DNA of 15,438 bases from contig JAHEDB010000009.1 in assembly GCA_024641465.1 (NCBI GenBank), forward strand, positions 1 to 15,438, given 5' to 3'. Made by a program: the position numbers and the translations under genes. Below, in pieces: positions 15,159 through 15,438 of this stretch. The notes under the pieces are model-generated. The model saw only the letters and a program-made list of their open reading frames with translations. It searched no databases and had not been told where the DNA came from. The stretch is from Chromatiales bacterium (GTDB taxonomy: Bacteria > Pseudomonadota > Gammaproteobacteria > UBA6429 > Thiohalophilaceae). Numbering within the stretch: the stretch's first letter is position 1; the number at the start of each line of letters is the position of its first letter.

Positions 15159-15317
15159 AAATTTGGTCGGGGTAGAGAGATTACTCGGCTTTCGCCTCGC
15201 CCTTCGGGCCGTCTCCGCTATCGCTCCGACGTTCGCTTGACTATCCAGTCAAGCGTCGAACTCGCCTATTTTATTACGTCGGGAGTTCAAATCTCTCTCC
15301 CATAGGCCGGTTCTTTA
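15159..15317 (-). repeat. Tandem repeat unit 1 (159 bases) with tRNA-Pro 3' end and hairpins
   Basis: First unit of a tandem array with period 159: bases 15159-15279 are identical to 15318-15438. On the minus strand, the direction of the tRNA operon, each unit ends with the 19 bases of a tRNA-Pro-like 3' end including CCA. Internal structure: a 9-base stem CGCTTGACT/AGTCAAGCG (15234-15242/15247-15255) with a 4-base loop, GCCC/GGGC (15199-15202/15206-15209), a GGC-GAAA-GCC tetraloop hairpin on the minus strand (15188-15197), and nested stems GCCTAT/ATAGGC (15264-15269/15302-15307) and GGGAG/CTCCC (15281-15285/15297-15301). No open frame of note. Confidence 0.88.
15164..15182 (-). pseudogene. 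tRNA-Pro 3'-end fragment (19 bases)
   Basis: The plus-strand TGGTCGGGGTAGAGAGATT is the complement of a tRNA 3' end: CCA, discriminator A, acceptor strand TACCCCG and half of a T-arm. CCCCGACCA is the typical end of bacterial tRNA-Pro. The match stops in the T-loop; no partner acceptor strand occurs 70-75 bases away, so it is a fragment, not a gene. Confidence 0.68.
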
Positions 15318-15438
15318 AAATTTGGTCGGGGTAGAGAGATTACTCGGCTTTCGCCTCGCCCTTCGGGCCGTCTCCGCTATCGCTCCGACGTTCGCTTGAC
15401 TATCCAGTCAAGCGTCGAACTCGCCTATTTTATTACGT
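15318..15438 (-). repeat. Tandem repeat unit 2, cut by window end
   Basis: 121 bases identical to 15159-15279, shifted by exactly 159. The unit runs off the right edge, so the copy number is unknown. An identical stretch ending exactly at the edge may also mean that an assembly stopped in the array. Confidence 0.88.
15323..15341 (-). pseudogene. tRNA-Pro 3'-end fragment, second copy
   Basis: The same 19 bases as at 15164-15182, again followed by the unit-specific ACTCGGC instead of the rest of the T-loop. An intact tRNA-Pro is expected further right if the array arose by duplication from it. Confidence 0.66.

Noticed and set aside
15164..15240. Complete tRNA-Pro gene
   Set aside because: Only the 3' end is present. 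No matching 5' acceptor strand, D-arm or TGG/GGG anticodon stem lies at the proper distance.
15159..15438. CRISPR array or integron attC sites
   Set aside because: The period is 159 with the identical part at least 121 bases, so there are no short repeats with variable spacers; attC core motifs are absent.

Overview
The window looks like chromosomal DNA of a gammaproteobacterium. The evidence is a minus-strand tRNA-Arg/tRNA-His cluster with traces of tRNA-Pro, an LdtD-MepK pair in the order known from enterobacteria (ycbB-ycbK), a cold-shock gene with a long leader, ArfB, and a sigma-54/NtrC-type circuit. Nothing in the sequence fixes the genus. There is no phage, transposase or CRISPR locus.

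Left part (1-7749): a membrane histidine kinase (its C-terminus lies beyond the left edge) and an NtrC-family response regulator form a two-gene minus-strand operon. Diverging from it is a five-gene plus-strand operon, tupA-tupB-tupC-mobA-moeA. It covers tungstate import (binding protein, permease, ATPase) and the last cofactor steps: metal insertion by MoeA and guanylylation by MobA. A good -24/-12 sigma-54 promoter sits 26 bases before tupA, and a perfect 8+8 inverted repeat lies about 190 bases upstream of the predicted start. The neighbouring regulator carries the sigma-54 contact motif GAFTGA. Together these suggest a dedicated two-component, sigma-54-dependent switch for tungstate uptake and W/Mo cofactor assembly.

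Middle part (7750-12550): a gene-free stretch of about 500 bases holds a 215-base element bounded by long inverted repeats, plus several short palindromes. After it come an exported RNase Z-like metallo-beta-lactamase-fold protein, a strong terminator, a minus-strand DUF6279-type envelope protein, and a cell-wall pair: MepK-like endopeptidase and LdtD-like L,D-transpeptidase.

Right part (12551-15438): arfB (ribosome rescue) on the plus strand; then on the minus strand a small RRM RNA-binding protein, a cold-shock protein with its own promoter, 5' hairpin and terminator, an unidentified lipoprotein, tRNA-His(GTG) and tRNA-Arg(TCT). The window ends inside a tandem array with a 159-base period. 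Each unit carries the last 19 bases of what looks like tRNA-Pro plus several strong hairpins, in the same orientation as the tRNA genes. This recalls the repeats behind tyrT in E. coli (rtT RNA) and, with the sigma-54/tup circuit, is the most interesting feature here.
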